DNA of 64,000 bases from Rhodoferax sp. OV413. Its GTDB lineage: Bacteria > Pseudomonadota > Gammaproteobacteria > Burkholderiales > Burkholderiaceae_C. This document shows positions 16,532-25,552 of the stretch, in pieces. The stretch is taken from positions 62,001-126,000 of the forward strand of contig CAMAWD010000008.1 in the NCBI GenBank assembly GCA_945861785.1, given 5' to 3'. Made by a program: the position numbers and the translations under genes. Within the stretch, counting starts at the first letter, position 1, and the number at the start of each line of letters is the position of its first letter. The notes under the pieces are model-generated. The model had not been told where the DNA came from. It did not search any database and saw only the letters and a list, made by a program, of their open reading frames with translations.

Positions 16532-17548
16532 TCAGCCGTTGGTCAAACCCTGCTTTGCCATCCAGCCGTGCAACAAGGCTGCCACCGCATCCGAGTTGGA
16601 GTCCATCATCAGCATATGGGAGTTGCCGCAAATGCCCAGGGCGGGCAGGTCGAGTTCGTCCACCACCACGCCCGCGTCGCGCAGCGCGTCCCGATAAGCA
16701 TCCAGGCCCTGGCGCACGCGCACCCACATCGCGCTTGTTTCGATGTGGTCGCCCCACACAAACAGATGCGGAACATGCCGTATCTGTGCCAGCACATGGC
16801 CGCAACGATCCGGAAACCCTGACGGCTCCACAGCCACCACGGCCTTCACCATGCCGGGATGGGCCAGTGCCATCGCAAATGCAAAATTGCAGCCCTGGCT
16901 GTGTGCAACAACAACAAAGGGCCCATAACGCTGCGCAAGTTCACCATACGCCGCCTGGATGGCTGCGTCGTTGCTGCTCCAGCGCGGAATGCTCTGCTTC
17001 ATGAACTGATCGAAAGCATCCGCCGGAAAGCGTCCGTCCGCATGCGCCTGACGTTGTTCGGCAGCGGTGCGCCAAGAACCATCCGGCCCAATGCGAAACA
17101 GTTCCCACGCCTCTGCCTTGGTTCGAAACACCGGCTCGCCCCGGAAGAACTCGGGGCTGCGGGCCCATGAGGCGCGGCCACGCTCCACCGCATCGGCAAC
17201 ATACACGTCATGGCCTGCACGCAGGAACCAGTCCTGCCAGCCGGGCAAACCATCGGGCTTGGTCTCGTAGGTCACGCCGCACAAGCCGCCACCATGCACC
17301 AGCAACAAGGGGTAGCGGGCGCGAGGCGACTCGAGGCGCACGTATTGCACGTACATCTGCTCGATCTCGAAATCACCATTCGGGTCGATCGTCACCGGCG
17401 GATTGCCGGGCGAGAAGACGATCTCACGCGCCGGCAGGCCATGCAGCGAGACCGACCGACCACCCACATGGGCACTGCCGATCTCCTTCACGCGCAGCAC
17501 TGCGTCAGGCTTGCCTGCCGGCGCCGACTGCGCTGCATCTGATGTCAT
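16532..17548 (-). CDS. Alpha/beta hydrolase (esterase-like)
   Basis: A 338-residue esterase-type hydrolase. It has LLLVHGGGLCGVTYE (oxyanion loop), VVVAHSQGCNFAFAMA (Ser nucleophile), WGDHIET (acid region) and ICGNSHMLMMDSNSD (catalytic His). The start ATG 17548 has GGAAGG about 11 bases upstream; the longer frame from 17608 lacks this. It is transcribed away from the P450 gene at 17683, sharing a 134-base divergent promoter region, which hints at coregulation with the P450/thiolase block. Confidence 0.82.
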   Translation of the reverse strand: MTSDAAQSAPAGKPDAVLRVKEIGSAHVGGRSVSLHGLPAREIVFSPGNPPVTIDPNGDFEIEQMYVQYVRLESPRARYPLLLVHGGGLCGVTYETKPDGLPGWQDWFLRAGHDVYVADAVERGRASWARSPEFFRGEPVFRTKAEAWELFRIGPDGSWRTAAEQRQAHADGRFPADAFDQFMKQSIPRWSSNDAAIQAAYGELAQRYGPFVVVAHSQGCNFAFAMALAHPGMVKAVVAVEPSGFPDRCGHVLAQIRHVPHLFVWGDHIETSAMWVRVRQGLDAYRDALRDAGVVVDELDLPALGICGNSHMLMMDSNSDAVAALLHGWMAKQGLTNG

Positions 17549-17682
17549 CCCAAACCTTCCTCGCTCCAGTTCAACCCGGCGATTGTGGAGCAGGAAACCC
17601 GAGGGCACGCGCCAGACGCCGGCTGGTTGACAATAGTCCCGCCGCCCGGATGGATGAAACGAAACCGTTGTATCCTGCCACC

Positions 17683-18906
17683 ATGATGCGTTTTTCCGAA
17701 ACCCCGGTCTACGACCCCGGGGACACAGCCACCCGAAACAACCCGTTTCCGTTGTACGAAGCGCTGCAGGAGCACGACCCCGTGCACTGGAGCCCCGCGC
17801 TGCGTTCCTGGATCGTCACCCGCTACGACGATGTGCGCCTCGTTACAAGCTCGCCGACCATGTCGTCCGACCGCCTGCGTCCGTTCTACGAATCGCTCAA
17901 GGACGAGCGCCGCGACATCCTCTCGGGTGTCATGCGTTACCTCGACCTGTGGCTGGTGTTCAAGTCACCCCCCGAACACACGCGGCTGCGCCGGCTGCTC
18001 AACCTCGTGTTCACCCCCGGCCTGGTTGCGGCCATGGAGCCCGGCATCCGGAGCACCTTCGCGCACATCCTGTCCGGCATCGACCCGCGCGGCGAGATCG
18101 AATTCATGACGGACGTGGCGGTGCTGCTGCCAGCCTACGTGATCCTCGACATGCTGGGCGTGCCCCGCGACGACTTCCCGCACATCAAGGGCTGGTCAGA
18201 CGACCTGCGCCTGTTCATCGGAACCGCGCAGGGCGAAGGCGACAAATACCGCAAGGCCAGGGACGGTGCCGACCGGATGTCCGCCTACTTCCGCGAGGTG
18301 ATCGCAGTGCGGCGCGCCGAGCCCGGCAGCGATGCCATCAGCCGCATGATCGCGGCACGTGACGATGGCGGCGCCCTCTCCGAAGACGAACTCGTCGCCT
18401 GTTGCATGCTGTTCCTTTTTGGTGGGCACGAAACCACCACCAACCTGCTCGGCAGCGCCATCGCGGCCCTGCTGGCGCACCCGGAGCAGTTCATGCGCCT
18501 GCGCGCCGAGCCCGGCCTCATCAACACCGCGGTCGAGGAGTTCCTGCGTTACGACGGGCCCAGCAACAGCATTGCGCGCGTTGTCGCCCACGACCACGAT
18601 CTGCATGGCAAGCGCCTTCGCAAGGGCGAACGCGTGTTCGCGATGGTCAATGCGGCCAACCGCGATGGACGCAAATTCGAACGTCCCCACGATCTGGACC
18701 TGGGTCGGCTGCCCAATCGCCACCTGACCTTCGGCCAGGGCATCCACTTCTGCCTCGGGGCGCCGCTGGCGCGGCTGGAAGCGCGTGTATGTCTGCTGGA
18801 AATGGTGACACGGTTCCCGCACATGCACCAGGGTACGGCGCCGATCGAATGGATCGACGCTCTTATCATGCGCGGGCCATCGCGTCTGCCGTTGGTACTG
18901 GCGTGA
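17683..18906 (+). CDS. Cytochrome P450
   Basis: A soluble bacterial P450 of 407 residues. The I-helix oxygen-activation motif is FGGHETTTN (near 245), the K-helix ExxR is EEFLR (near 284) and the heme loop is FGQGIHFCLGAPLARLEA with the Cys ligand near 357. ATG 17650 would add 11 residues. No ferredoxin or reductase gene is adjacent, so electrons must come from elsewhere. With two thiolases and a CoA ligase following on the same strand, it probably hydroxylates a terpenoid, steroid or alkyl side chain before CoA activation and beta-oxidation (inference from context). Confidence 0.92.
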   Translation: MMRFSETPVYDPGDTATRNNPFPLYEALQEHDPVHWSPALRSWIVTRYDDVRLVTSSPTMSSDRLRPFYESLKDERRDILSGVMRYLDLWLVFKSPPEHTRLRRLLNLVFTPGLVAAMEPGIRSTFAHILSGIDPRGEIEFMTDVAVLLPAYVILDMLGVPRDDFPHIKGWSDDLRLFIGTAQGEGDKYRKARDGADRMSAYFREVIAVRRAEPGSDAISRMIAARDDGGALSEDELVACCMLFLFGGHETTTNLLGSAIAALLAHPEQFMRLRAEPGLINTAVEEFLRYDGPSNSIARVVAHDHDLHGKRLRKGERVFAMVNAANRDGRKFERPHDLDLGRLPNRHLTFGQGIHFCLGAPLARLEARVCLLEMVTRFPHMHQGTAPIEWIDALIMRGPSRLPLVLA

Positions 18907-18936
18907 ACGGCGCACAGATCTTGAACCGGGGGCGCC

Positions 18937-20190
18937 ATGCATGATGTCTATGTGATCGGGGTTGCCTGCACGCCCTTTGGAAAACAACCGGAGAGCAGTT
19001 TCAAGGATCTCACCCGCCAGGCGTACCTGGAAGTCCTGGCCGATGCCGGCCTGCCGTCAGGCGACCGCATCGACCAGGCGTGGTTCGGCAACTGTGGCAT
19101 GGGCACGTTTGGCCAGCGCAACATCCGTGGCCAGGTGTGTTTCACGCCGCTGGTGCGCGAGGGCCTGTTCCCCGAACGTGTGCCCATGATCAATGTCGAG
19201 GGAGGCTGCGCCACCGCCTCGATGGCCTTCCATGGGGCCTGGAAAGACATCCTGTCCGGCCAGGCCGACATCTCGCTCGCCGTTGGTGTCGAGAAAACCT
19301 ACGTCCCCGGTGATGCCGCGCGCACCCAGGAGATCTTCGAAGGCGGCATTGACCAGCTCGACCCACAGGAATGGATGGACTACTACCGCGCGGCCGGCGA
19401 ACAGTCGGGCAAGCCATTTGCGCCCAGCCCGGCGGGTGGCACGATCTTCATGGACACCTACGCCATGCAGGCGGCCTGGCACATGCGAACCTACGGCACC
19501 ACCCAGGCCCAGATCGCCTTCGGCGCGTCCAAGAACCACGCCATGGGTGCACTCAACCCCAAGGCGCAGTACCGCTTCGAAGTCTCCCCCGAACAGGTTC
19601 TGGCCGACCGCGAGATCAGTTGGCCACTCACACGCGCCATGTGCGCGCCCATTGGTGACGGCGCAGCGGCGGCGCTGCTGTGTTCGGCCCGGGCGCTGGC
19701 CGGTTTGCCGGCAGCCGTGCGCGAACGCGCGGTGCGGGTGCGCGCCAGTGTGCTCAGCGGTGGCAAGTACCGCACGCTGGGCGAACCCGGCCTGTCACGT
19801 ATCGCCGCGCAACGCGCCTATGCTGCTGCCGGCCTGCAACCGGGCGACATCGATGTCGCGGAGGTGCACGACGCAACCTCGTTTTGCGAAATCTACCAGT
19901 CCGAGATGATCGGATTCTGCGAAATCGGCCAAGGCGGGCCGTTCGTTGGCAGTGGCGCCACCGCGCTGGGCGGGCGCATTCCTGTCAACACCTCGGGAGG
20001 GCTGGTCTCCAAGGGCCATCCGGTGGGCGCCACCGGCCTGTCGATGGTCTACGAGTTGGCCATGCAATTGCGTGGCGAGTGCGGTCCGCGCCAAGTGCCC
20101 GGCGCCGACATCGCCCTGGCCGAAAACGGCGGCGGTGTGATCGGTTTTGACGAAGCCGCCTGCGCCATCACGCTGCTGCAGCGCTGCTGA
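18937..20190 (+). CDS. Thiolase / SCP-x-like lipid-transfer thiolase
   Basis: A 417-residue thiolase-fold protein. The nucleophile Cys lies in EGGCATASMA (near residue 91) and the catalytic His in SKGHPVGATGL (near 361). The usual C-terminal CxGGG loop is replaced by LAENGGGVIGFDEAAC, as in SCP-x/non-decarboxylating lipid-transfer thiolases. Such enzymes cleave or condense CoA esters of branched or sterol-like side chains. It starts 31 bases after the P450 and is followed by the ligase after one base, so this is a tight operon. Confidence 0.85.
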   Translation: MHDVYVIGVACTPFGKQPESSFKDLTRQAYLEVLADAGLPSGDRIDQAWFGNCGMGTFGQRNIRGQVCFTPLVREGLFPERVPMINVEGGCATASMAFHGAWKDILSGQADISLAVGVEKTYVPGDAARTQEIFEGGIDQLDPQEWMDYYRAAGEQSGKPFAPSPAGGTIFMDTYAMQAAWHMRTYGTTQAQIAFGASKNHAMGALNPKAQYRFEVSPEQVLADREISWPLTRAMCAPIGDGAAAALLCSARALAGLPAAVRERAVRVRASVLSGGKYRTLGEPGLSRIAAQRAYAAAGLQPGDIDVAEVHDATSFCEIYQSEMIGFCEIGQGGPFVGSGATALGGRIPVNTSGGLVSKGHPVGATGLSMVYELAMQLRGECGPRQVPGADIALAENGGGVIGFDEAACAITLLQRC

Positions 20191-20191
20191 C

Positions 20192-21820
20192 ATGCCCTAC
20201 CCCGCCGACACCTCGCGCACCCTGTTCGATGCCTTCGCGGCGGCGCGGCGACGTGCTGCCGGGCTGCCTTTCGTGGCCGAGTCCGCCCTGGCTGGCGGAC
20301 GTGTGTGGAGCTTCGCGCAAGCGGGCGACGAGGTCGACGCCCTCACAGACATCTACGGCCGCCAGGGCTGGGGCCATGGCCACCGTATTGCCCTGGCGGT
20401 GGGCAACCATCCGCGCCACTTCTTCCACTACCTTGCGCTGAACCGGCTGGGTGCGTCCATCGTGCCACTGAACCCCGACCACCGTGGCAGCGAGATCCGC
20501 CACGCGCTGACGCTGTCCCGGGCCGATCTGGTTGTGGCCTTGCCCGCGCGCCACGCTGCCATTGCGCAGGCCGTTCAGGACGATGCCCGGCTGCGCCAGG
20601 TGCCGAACCTGCGCCTGGACGACCTGGCGCAGGCGTTGGGGCCGGCGCCGGCCGCCGGCCGGGCAGCGCCCGAAACCGACCCCTGGCAGCACGAAGCGGC
20701 CATCCTGTTCACCTCCGGTACGTCCGGCCCACCCAAGGGCTGCGTCCTGCACAACGGGTACGTATTGACCGCTGGCGCCTGGTACCGCGATCTGGGCGGT
20801 GCGCTCACGCTGCGCCACGGCCGGGAGCGCCTGCTCAACCCCTTGCCGGTGTTCCACATGAACTGCGGCATGACCAGCATCGCCACCATGTGCCTGACCG
20901 ACAACTGCCTGGTGCTGCCCGACCGCTTCCATGCCAGCAGCTGGTGGGAAGACTGCGTGTTGTCCCAGGCCACGGCCGTCCATTACCTCGGCATCATGCC
21001 GCCGGCATTGTTCAGGCAGCCCCCCGGGCCCTGGGAAGCGCGCCACCAGGTCCGCTTCGGGCTGGGCGCCGGCTGCGATCCCGGCTTGCATCCCCAGGTC
21101 GAGACGCGTTTTGGTTTTCCCTTCGTCGAGGTCTGGGGCATGACCGAAACCGGCCGTTTTCTGGCCAACCAGCATGAACCCCGCCAGACCGACACCCGGG
21201 CCTTCGGGCGCCAGGCGCCGCCGCTCGAGGTGCGCGTGGTGGACGACCAGGACTGCAACGTCGCTGACGGCGGTGCGGGCGAGTTGCTCCTGCGGGCTGA
21301 AGGGGCCGATCCCCGGCGCGGCTTCTTTGCGGGCTACCTCGACGACGATGCAGCCACGCAATCGGCATGGCGCGGTGGCTGGTTCCATACTGGCGATGTC
21401 GTGAAACGCGACGCCAGCGGCATGTTGTATTTTGTGGACCGTCGCAAGGACATGATCCGCCGCTCGGGTGAGAACATATCCGCCTCCGATGTCGAAGCCG
21501 CCTTGTCGGCACATCCGGGCGTGGCCCGGGTGGCGGTGCTGGCAGTCCCCGACGAGATGCGCGACGAAGAAGTGCTGGCCGTGGTGGTGGCAGCCAATGG
21601 CCATGGGCAGGACGAAACCGCCGCGCATGCGCTCACCTTGCACTGCCTTGCCGAACTGGCCTACTACAAGGCTCCGGGCTGGGTCTTGTTTGTCGCCGAA
21701 CTGCCGGTCACGGCGACCAACAAGTTGCAAAAGAACCGCATCTTTGCACCGGGCGACGACCCGCGTGACAGGGCCTTCGACGTGCGTGGACTCAAAAAAC
21801 GCGCGACCCACGCACAATAA
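20192..21820 (+). CDS. Acyl-CoA synthetase (AMP-forming ligase)
   Basis: A 542-residue ANL-superfamily ligase. The P-loop-like adenylation motif is LFTSGTSGPPKGCVLH (near 172), followed by VWGMTETG, GWFHTGDVVKRDASG and the hinge/core YFVDRRKDMIRRSGENIS, and the C-terminal lysine region near TATNKLQKNR. The start ATG 20192 is one base after the thiolase stop; the frame is open upstream only inside the thiolase gene. It would load a carboxylic acid onto CoA for the neighbouring thiolases. Confidence 0.9.
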   Translation: MPYPADTSRTLFDAFAAARRRAAGLPFVAESALAGGRVWSFAQAGDEVDALTDIYGRQGWGHGHRIALAVGNHPRHFFHYLALNRLGASIVPLNPDHRGSEIRHALTLSRADLVVALPARHAAIAQAVQDDARLRQVPNLRLDDLAQALGPAPAAGRAAPETDPWQHEAAILFTSGTSGPPKGCVLHNGYVLTAGAWYRDLGGALTLRHGRERLLNPLPVFHMNCGMTSIATMCLTDNCLVLPDRFHASSWWEDCVLSQATAVHYLGIMPPALFRQPPGPWEARHQVRFGLGAGCDPGLHPQVETRFGFPFVEVWGMTETGRFLANQHEPRQTDTRAFGRQAPPLEVRVVDDQDCNVADGGAGELLLRAEGADPRRGFFAGYLDDDAATQSAWRGGWFHTGDVVKRDASGMLYFVDRRKDMIRRSGENISASDVEAALSAHPGVARVAVLAVPDEMRDEEVLAVVVAANGHGQDETAAHALTLHCLAELAYYKAPGWVLFVAELPVTATNKLQKNRIFAPGDDPRDRAFDVRGLKKRATHAQ

Positions 21821-21835
21821 AACCAGGACTTCCCC

Positions 21836-23023
21836 ATGCCCCATGACATCATCATCAGCGCTCCCGCGCGCACACCCTTCGGCGACTTCGGCGGCAGCCT
21901 GCGCGACACACCCCTCGCGCAGCTGGCCGTGCATGCGGCGCGCGCGAGCCTGGCACGCAGCGGGCTGGCCGATGCCGACATCGACCACCTGGTCTACGCC
22001 AACACGGTTCCGGTCGACCCCGACAGCCTGTTCGGCGCACGCGTCATCTCGGTGCAGATGGGCCTGCCGCATGCGGTCAGTGCACTCACCGTCAGCCGCG
22101 GCTGCGGCGCCGGCCTGCAAGCCATGGTCTCGGCAGCCGAGCAGATCATCACCGGGCATTCGCAGATCGCCCTGGCCGGGGGTGCAGAGAGTTACAGCCG
22201 CGCACCCTTTGTGCTGCGCAGCGGCCGCTGGGGCCACAAGCGGGGTGACCAGAACCTGCAGGACCTGCTGGAGAACACCTACCGTGACCCGTTCTCGCTG
22301 GAGTACATGGGGCAAACGGCCGAGAACATCGCCCGCGAACACGGCTACACGCGTGAGGCCATGGACGCCTGGGCGCTGATGAGCCAGCAACGCGCCGGCG
22401 CGGCGATGCGCAGCGGATTCCTGGCGCGCCAGATCGTGCCGATCGAGGTCGCAGACGGCCGCAAGACGCGCCTGATGGACACCGACGAATTTCCACGGCC
22501 AGACATCACGGCAGAACGGTTGCGCCAATTGCGGCCCTCGTTCGACACAAACGGCACCGTCACCCCCGGCAATGCCAGCGGTGTCACCGACGGCGCAGCC
22601 TTCGTCGTGATGGCCGACCCGGCAGCCGCACGTTCGCGCGGCCTGCAGGCGCAGGCGCGCCTGGTGGACTGGGCAACGGTTGGCGTGGACCCGCAGGTGA
22701 TGGGCATCGGCCCGGTGCCTGCGGTGCGCAAGCTGCTGGCGCGCGTGGGCCTTGCCGTGGGCGACATCGATTATTTCGAGGTCAACGAAGCATTCGCAGT
22801 GGTCAACCTGCACGCCGAGCGCGAACTCGGCCTGCCGCGAGAGCGCACCAACCTCTACGGCGGCGGCATTTCCATCGGCCATCCGCCCGGCGCCACTGGG
22901 CTGCGCATGACCATGACGGCGATGCACCATCTGCAGGATACCGGCGGGCGTTACGCCATCGTCACCCTGTGCATCGGCGCCGGCCAGGGCATGGCCCTGC
23001 TGATCGAAAACCTGTTGCGCTGA
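21836..23023 (+). CDS. Acetyl-CoA acetyltransferase (thiolase)
   Basis: A 395-residue degradative or biosynthetic thiolase. Nucleophile Cys in VSRGCGAGLQ (near 90), NEAFAVVN, active His in GGGISIGHPPGATGLR (near 349) and second Cys in TLCIGAGQGMA (near 380). The last motif has an Ala where most homologues have CxGGGxG. It is 15 bases from the ligase and completes a P450-thiolase-ligase-thiolase set suitable for activating and shortening an acid. Confidence 0.9.
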   Translation: MPHDIIISAPARTPFGDFGGSLRDTPLAQLAVHAARASLARSGLADADIDHLVYANTVPVDPDSLFGARVISVQMGLPHAVSALTVSRGCGAGLQAMVSAAEQIITGHSQIALAGGAESYSRAPFVLRSGRWGHKRGDQNLQDLLENTYRDPFSLEYMGQTAENIAREHGYTREAMDAWALMSQQRAGAAMRSGFLARQIVPIEVADGRKTRLMDTDEFPRPDITAERLRQLRPSFDTNGTVTPGNASGVTDGAAFVVMADPAAARSRGLQAQARLVDWATVGVDPQVMGIGPVPAVRKLLARVGLAVGDIDYFEVNEAFAVVNLHAERELGLPRERTNLYGGGISIGHPPGATGLRMTMTAMHHLQDTGGRYAIVTLCIGAGQGMALLIENLLR

Positions 23024-23086
23024 GGCGCCAGCCGAATTTTTTCCCCCGAGCGTTCTTCAACCACTTTCAACCACCAAGGAGACACC

Positions 23087-24082
23087 ATGAAACAAGCCCG
23101 AATTTCCCGCCGGCAGGTCATGACCGGCCTGGCCGCCGCAGCACTGGGCGGCGTGGCCCTGCCCGGCCTGGCCCAGTCCGGCCCGTTCCCGAACCGCCCC
23201 ATCAAGATCATCATGCCCTGGGCCGCCGGTGGTGGTGGCGACGTGCTGGTCCGCGCGATGGTACCCAGCCTGTCGGCGCGGCTCGGCCAGCCGGTGGTGG
23301 TGGAAAACCGTCCCGGCGCCATCGGCACCATCGGCAGTGCCGTGGCTGCACGCAGCCCGGCCGATGGATACACCATCGTCTATGGCGCCGCCGACTCGCA
23401 CTCGATCGCCCCGCACATCATGAAGCAGGCGCCCTACGACTCCAAGAAAGACTTCGTTGCGGTGGCGCCCATCGGATTCACTCCCTTGGCGCTGATCGTG
23501 CACAACGCGCACCCCGCCAAGACCTTCGCGCAGTTCCTGCAGATGGCCAAGGAGGCCAAGGAGCCGTTGACCTTCGGCTCCTGGGGCCAGGGCAGCTCGG
23601 GCCAGATCACGATGGAGGCGCTCAAGCAGGTGGGCAAGATCAACCTGCTGCACGTGCCCTACAACGGCACGGCGCCGCTGATCCAGGCGCAGCTGGCCAA
23701 CCAGATCAACAGCGCCATCGTGCCGATCCCGGTGGCCGAGCCGCATGTACGCGCCGGCACGGTGCGCATGCTGGTGATCACGGCACGCGAACGCATGCCC
23801 GGTTTCCCCGACATCCCGATCATGCGCGAGCTTGGCATCGCCATCGACATGGGGCCGTGGCTGGGCTTCCTTGCGCCAACCGGGGTTCCGCCAGAGGTGC
23901 TGGCACGCCTGCACGACGCCATCGAAGCCACATTGGGAGAGCCGCAGGTGGCCGAGACCATGAAGAAGATGACCATGGTGATCGAACGCATGGACCAGCG
24001 CGCCTACCAGAATTTCTACAACAGCGAGTTCGACCGCTGGGGTGAATACATCCGCACGGCAAAGGTCACGATCGACCAATGA
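23087..24082 (+). CDS. Bug/TctC-family periplasmic substrate-binding protein
   Basis: A 331-residue receptor with a Tat-type signal (MKQARISRRQVMTGLAAAAL, cleavage near AQS), the Bug signature FPNRPIKIIMPWAAGGGGD and VENRPGAIGTIGSAV. The ATG has AAGGAGA upstream. It follows the thiolase by 63 bases and probably captures the substrate of this catabolic block at the periplasm. TctA/TctB membrane subunits are not in the window. Confidence 0.92.
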   Translation: MKQARISRRQVMTGLAAAALGGVALPGLAQSGPFPNRPIKIIMPWAAGGGGDVLVRAMVPSLSARLGQPVVVENRPGAIGTIGSAVAARSPADGYTIVYGAADSHSIAPHIMKQAPYDSKKDFVAVAPIGFTPLALIVHNAHPAKTFAQFLQMAKEAKEPLTFGSWGQGSSGQITMEALKQVGKINLLHVPYNGTAPLIQAQLANQINSAIVPIPVAEPHVRAGTVRMLVITARERMPGFPDIPIMRELGIAIDMGPWLGFLAPTGVPPEVLARLHDAIEATLGEPQVAETMKKMTMVIERMDQRAYQNFYNSEFDRWGEYIRTAKVTIDQ

Positions 24083-24201
24083 GGCCTTGCGCCGACGCTC
24101 TGCAAGAGTCGCTCGGTGCGGCTCCAGCGCGTCATCGACACAGGCCGCCACCTGCAGCGGCCGCAGGGTGCGCGCTTCGTCACCGTCGGTCTGCGGTTCG
24201 G

Positions 24202-24710
24202 TCAGAGCTTGCTGGCCGCCTGCGGCCGGCGCCAGGCGGTCCAGGCCAGATTGGCCAGCACTGCCTTGACACGCTGCACGCCCAGCAGGAACAGGCCGAA
24301 CCCCACCCCGATGTTCAGGAACCCGTAAAGCCAGAGCCAGGCCAGGTCCTGCCCGCTGGTGTTCGAGAAGCTGGCGAATGGAAGCACCATGAGAGCGCCC
24401 AGAAAGGCGCCCATGCAGGTGACCTTGACCATGTCTGCCTGCGGATACCGCTTGATGCCGACGGTTTCCAGGGCAAACATCACGACTGCAATAAAACTCA
24501 GCAGGGAACCCAGCAGCTTGTGCAGCGACGGTTGCCCCTGCAGGATCAGCGCGACACCAGAACCGTCAAACCACCCAGCAGCGCGCGCCAGAACAGCGTG
24601 GTGAACATGTCGGTACTGACCAGTCTGGGAAACAGCCCCGCCGTGCTCCAGGACAGAGCGGCCAGCAGCAATAGCAGTACCCCGAACCAGAAACTTGCAC
24701 GGGGGCTCAA
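24202..24710 (-). pseudogene. EamA/DMT-family transporter remnant
   Basis: Two reading frames on the minus strand each encode part of a drug/metabolite transporter. The first (24710 to about 24546) reads SFWFGVLLLLLAALSWSTAG and then LFPRLVSTDMFTTLFWRALL before a stop. The second (to 24202) reads LLSFIAVVMFALETVG and LWLYGFLNIGVGFGLFLLG before leaving the family pattern. A full transporter would be near 290 residues; only about 160 are left, so the gene is frameshifted and lacks both internal and C-terminal parts. Confidence 0.7.
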
Positions 24711-25150
24711 GACGGGCCCACCGTCTGCGGCGGCCCGGCAACATTGGCCAGCAACTCCACAGGTGGCGCCAGCGCGAGCCTTTTTGCCCGCTTCGCCAGT
24801 CGCTGGTCGAACGTCGCGAACCCGGAGGCGCGCGAACTGCGCGCCAAGTGCAGCGCGTCTGCGAAATCGAGACCCTTGTCAAGGACATCAATCGCCACCA
24901 GAACCGCAGCGCGGTCTTCGAGTGTGACGTGCTCGATGCTTGCAAGCGCCCGCAGTACGCGGGAAACGTCCTTCGGGGGCAGTTCGTAAAACCCGCGCAT
25001 GACCCACTCCAGTTCCAGCAGAACCGTCACGGAGACGAAACAGCGTTCGGCAAGAGCCGCGATGGCGGCGGGTCGCTGTCTGGCAGCCTGGGTATCGTCG
25101 GCATCATCGATGAAGAACCGAGCCAGGACATTCGTATCCAGGGCCCTCAT
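24707..25150 (-). CDS. vapC: VapC-type PIN-domain toxin (intact)
   Basis: A 147-residue PIN toxin. Acidic residues in MRALDTNVLARFF, LLELEWVMRG, LDFADALHLA and FATFDQRLAKRA make a complete active site. The start ATG 25150 overlaps the end of the AbrB-type antitoxin gene (25147). The frame can be extended upstream, but only across that antitoxin. This is one of three TA pairs in the window that appear functional. Confidence 0.9.
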   Translation of the reverse strand: MRALDTNVLARFFIDDADDTQAARQRPAAIAALAERCFVSVTVLLELEWVMRGFYELPPKDVSRVLRALASIEHVTLEDRAAVLVAIDVLDKGLDFADALHLARSSRASGFATFDQRLAKRAKRLALAPPVELLANVAGPPQTVGPS

Positions 25151-25410
25151 GGCGCGCCGCGCCGCGCACGGGTCACCAGCGAGGCCGGGTCGAAGTCTGC
25201 CAAGCGGCGGGGAACGCCCCGCGCCGGCGCCTGTACCATGCCGGCCAACCCGGCTACATCGGCCGTCGCTACCGATCGCACAACACGAAGCTTCAGACCG
25301 TCCTGTTCCTCGAGCACTTCGAGCTTTGCACCTGCGCCCATACCGAGCCGGCGCCGCAATGCGGCAGGCAAAACGATCTGGCCTTTGGAGGAAACTAGAA
25401 GCGTCGACAT
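25147..25410 (-). CDS. vapB: AbrB/MazE-type antitoxin of vapBC pair
   Basis: An 87-residue antitoxin with the SpoVT/AbrB swapped-hairpin DNA-binding domain (TLLVSSKGQIVLPAALRRRLG, then AGAKLEVLEEQDGLKL). The C-terminal tail (RRLADFDPASLVTRARRG) is the likely toxin-binding segment. It is coupled to vapC by overlap. A well-formed sigma-70 promoter with an embedded palindrome lies upstream. Confidence 0.88.
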   Translation of the reverse strand: MSTLLVSSKGQIVLPAALRRRLGMGAGAKLEVLEEQDGLKLRVVRSVATADVAGLAGMVQAPARGVPRRLADFDPASLVTRARRGAP

Positions 25411-25440
25411 GTGAGATCCCGAACGAGACAGGTGGCAACC

Positions 25441-25469
25441 ATCGTATGCTGGCTTACTGAGTAAGTCAA
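25441..25469 (-). promoter_or_regulatory. Sigma-70 promoter with embedded palindromic operator for vapBC
   Basis: Reading on the minus strand, TTGACT (25464-25469) and TACGAT (25441-25446) are separated by exactly 17 bases. The spacer carries a perfect inverted repeat CTTACT-C-AGTAAG (25453-25465) that overlaps the -35 element. This arrangement fits tight autorepression by the VapBC complex. Confidence 0.65.
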
Positions 25470-25552
25470 AATACTATACCAGCGGCGACAAGACGCCCTG
25501 AACGCGCGCAGCGTTGATTGCCGGGAATGCCGACAACCCCGAGAATCCAGCC

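Noticed and set aside
20168-22930. 920-codon minus-strand open frame
   Set aside because: It lies antisense to the acyl-CoA ligase and thiolase, both of which have complete catalytic motifs. Long antisense frames are common in GC-rich genomes.
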